Shown here in pieces: positions 63,765-64,000 of a DNA stretch of 64,000 bases; position 1 is the stretch's first letter; every line of letters begins with the position of its first letter. A model generated the notes under the pieces. That model made no database searches. It had not been told where the DNA came from and saw nothing but the letters and a program-made list of their open reading frames with translations. This DNA is from Cyclobacteriaceae bacterium (lineage in GTDB: Bacteria; Bacteroidota; Bacteroidia; Cytophagales; Cyclobacteriaceae). The stretch spans positions 1,743,501 to 1,807,500 of the forward strand of contig JAIBBC010000001.1 in NCBI GenBank assembly GCA_019694875.1. Reading direction: 5' to 3'. Both the position numbers and the translations under genes were made by a program.

Positions 63765-64000
63765 ATGAAGGAAGTCTATTTGATACCCGGACTTGGCGCA
63801 GACCGCAGGGTCTTTCAGTATCTCAATTTGGCGGAACATTCGATTAGTCACATCTCCTGGATTGAACCGCTTCCTAACGAAAGCATTGAACAATATGCAG
63901 GCCGGCTCACGGAACAAATCAAATCACCTGATCCCATTCTTGTCGGTGTCTCGTTTGGCGGAATGATCGCTGTCGAAATAGCGAAGCAAATCAAAACGAA
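63765..64000 (+). CDS. Alpha/beta hydrolase, 3'-truncated by the window edge
   Basis: 78 residues visible from the ATG at 63765. N-terminal strand EVYLIPGLGADRRVF with the oxyanion-hole region, then the nucleophile elbow GVSFGG (Ser of GxSxG). The C-terminal Asp and His are outside the window. Follows the radical SAM gene after 4 bp, so the two are probably co-transcribed. Confidence 0.85.
   Translation, partial: MKEVYLIPGLGADRRVFQYLNLAEHSISHISWIEPLPNESIEQYAGRLTEQIKSPDPILVGVSFGGMIAVEIAKQIKT

Noticed and set aside
1-64000. tRNA, rRNA, CRISPR array, insertion sequence or prophage
   Set aside because: None seen on reading either strand: no direct repeats with regular spacers, no transposase or integrase reading frames, no rRNA-like tracts. 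A tRNA scan tool could still find a missed tRNA.
62729-64000. Radical SAM gene as part of a RiPP cluster
   Set aside because: No short precursor peptide, peptidase or transporter in the visible flank; the only partner is an alpha/beta hydrolase cut by the window edge.

Overview
The window is a stretch of mostly core chromosome from a member of the Bacteroidota, most likely order Cytophagales (inferred from gene content, not tested by phylogeny). Supporting signs are promoters of the TTG-N19-TAnnTTTG type, few convincing Shine-Dalgarno sequences, many lipoproteins, a TonB-dependent receptor, and families typical of the phylum (DUF3127, DUF4105/Lnb, DUF4238, DUF6268, DUF6326, GH109, BatD). No rRNA, tRNA, CRISPR array, insertion sequence or prophage was found.

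Layout: 1-3.0 kb holds the selenouridine pair mnmH-selD and a serine hydrolase lipoprotein. 3.0-7.1 kb is the one clearly accessory segment. It has a WYL-like gene, a truncated paralog of that gene about 1.8 kb further on, an arsR-SRPBCC-VOC operon between them with two operator palindromes in its promoter, and an AT-rich stretch with an orphan secreted protein and a DUF4238 protein. 7.1-10.5 kb is leftward and includes pyrH-frr and a biotinyl carrier protein. 10.6-13.1 kb is a TPP riboswitch followed by a TonB-dependent receptor, so probably thiamin uptake. 13.2-14.9 kb: UbiA-type prenyltransferase, purN, small membrane protein. 14.9-18.6 kb: S41 protease, hmgA, TonB-C-terminal-like protein, thioesterase. 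18.8-22.7 kb: hemerythrin-like protein, ruvX, def, then an aminotransferase and an omega-amidase that form one logical pathway.

22.7-31 kb is leftward: secreted endonuclease/phosphatase-fold protein, Nfu, dicarboxylate symporter with a coiled-coil insert, aroC, an orphan batD, queG and ruvB, with one 61-residue rightward gene. 31-34.6 kb rightward: ZIP transporter, acs, DUF3127 protein with an SSB-like acidic tip. 34.6-37 kb: GH109-like protein and NahK-like sugar kinase, a plausible GalNAc release-and-phosphorylation pair. 37-40.6 kb: nrdB-nrdA. 41-41.6 kb: rplU-rpmA. 42-47.8 kb: membrane proteins, aldehyde dehydrogenase, TauE-like exporter, M48 peptidase.

47.8-53.6 kb is leftward: accD (without its zinc ligands), fbaB, and the rpsP-rimM-trmD-rplS cluster, which is interrupted by a lipoprotein gene. 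53.7-60.4 kb is the 2-oxoglutarate dehydrogenase operon sucA-sucB-lpd, with a GH114-like lipoprotein between sucB and lpd and two lipoyl domains in SucB. 60.6-64 kb: DUF6268, DUF4105 (Lnb-like), radical SAM/SPASM, and the start of an alpha/beta hydrolase.

Intergenic spaces carry several families of short dispersed hairpin repeats and a set of terminators that share a common stem sequence. No single large new system is evident. The most unusual points are the zinc-less AccD, the duplicated and eroded WYL-like locus with its paired operators, the extra genes inside normally tight operons, and the sugar-kinase/GH109 pair.
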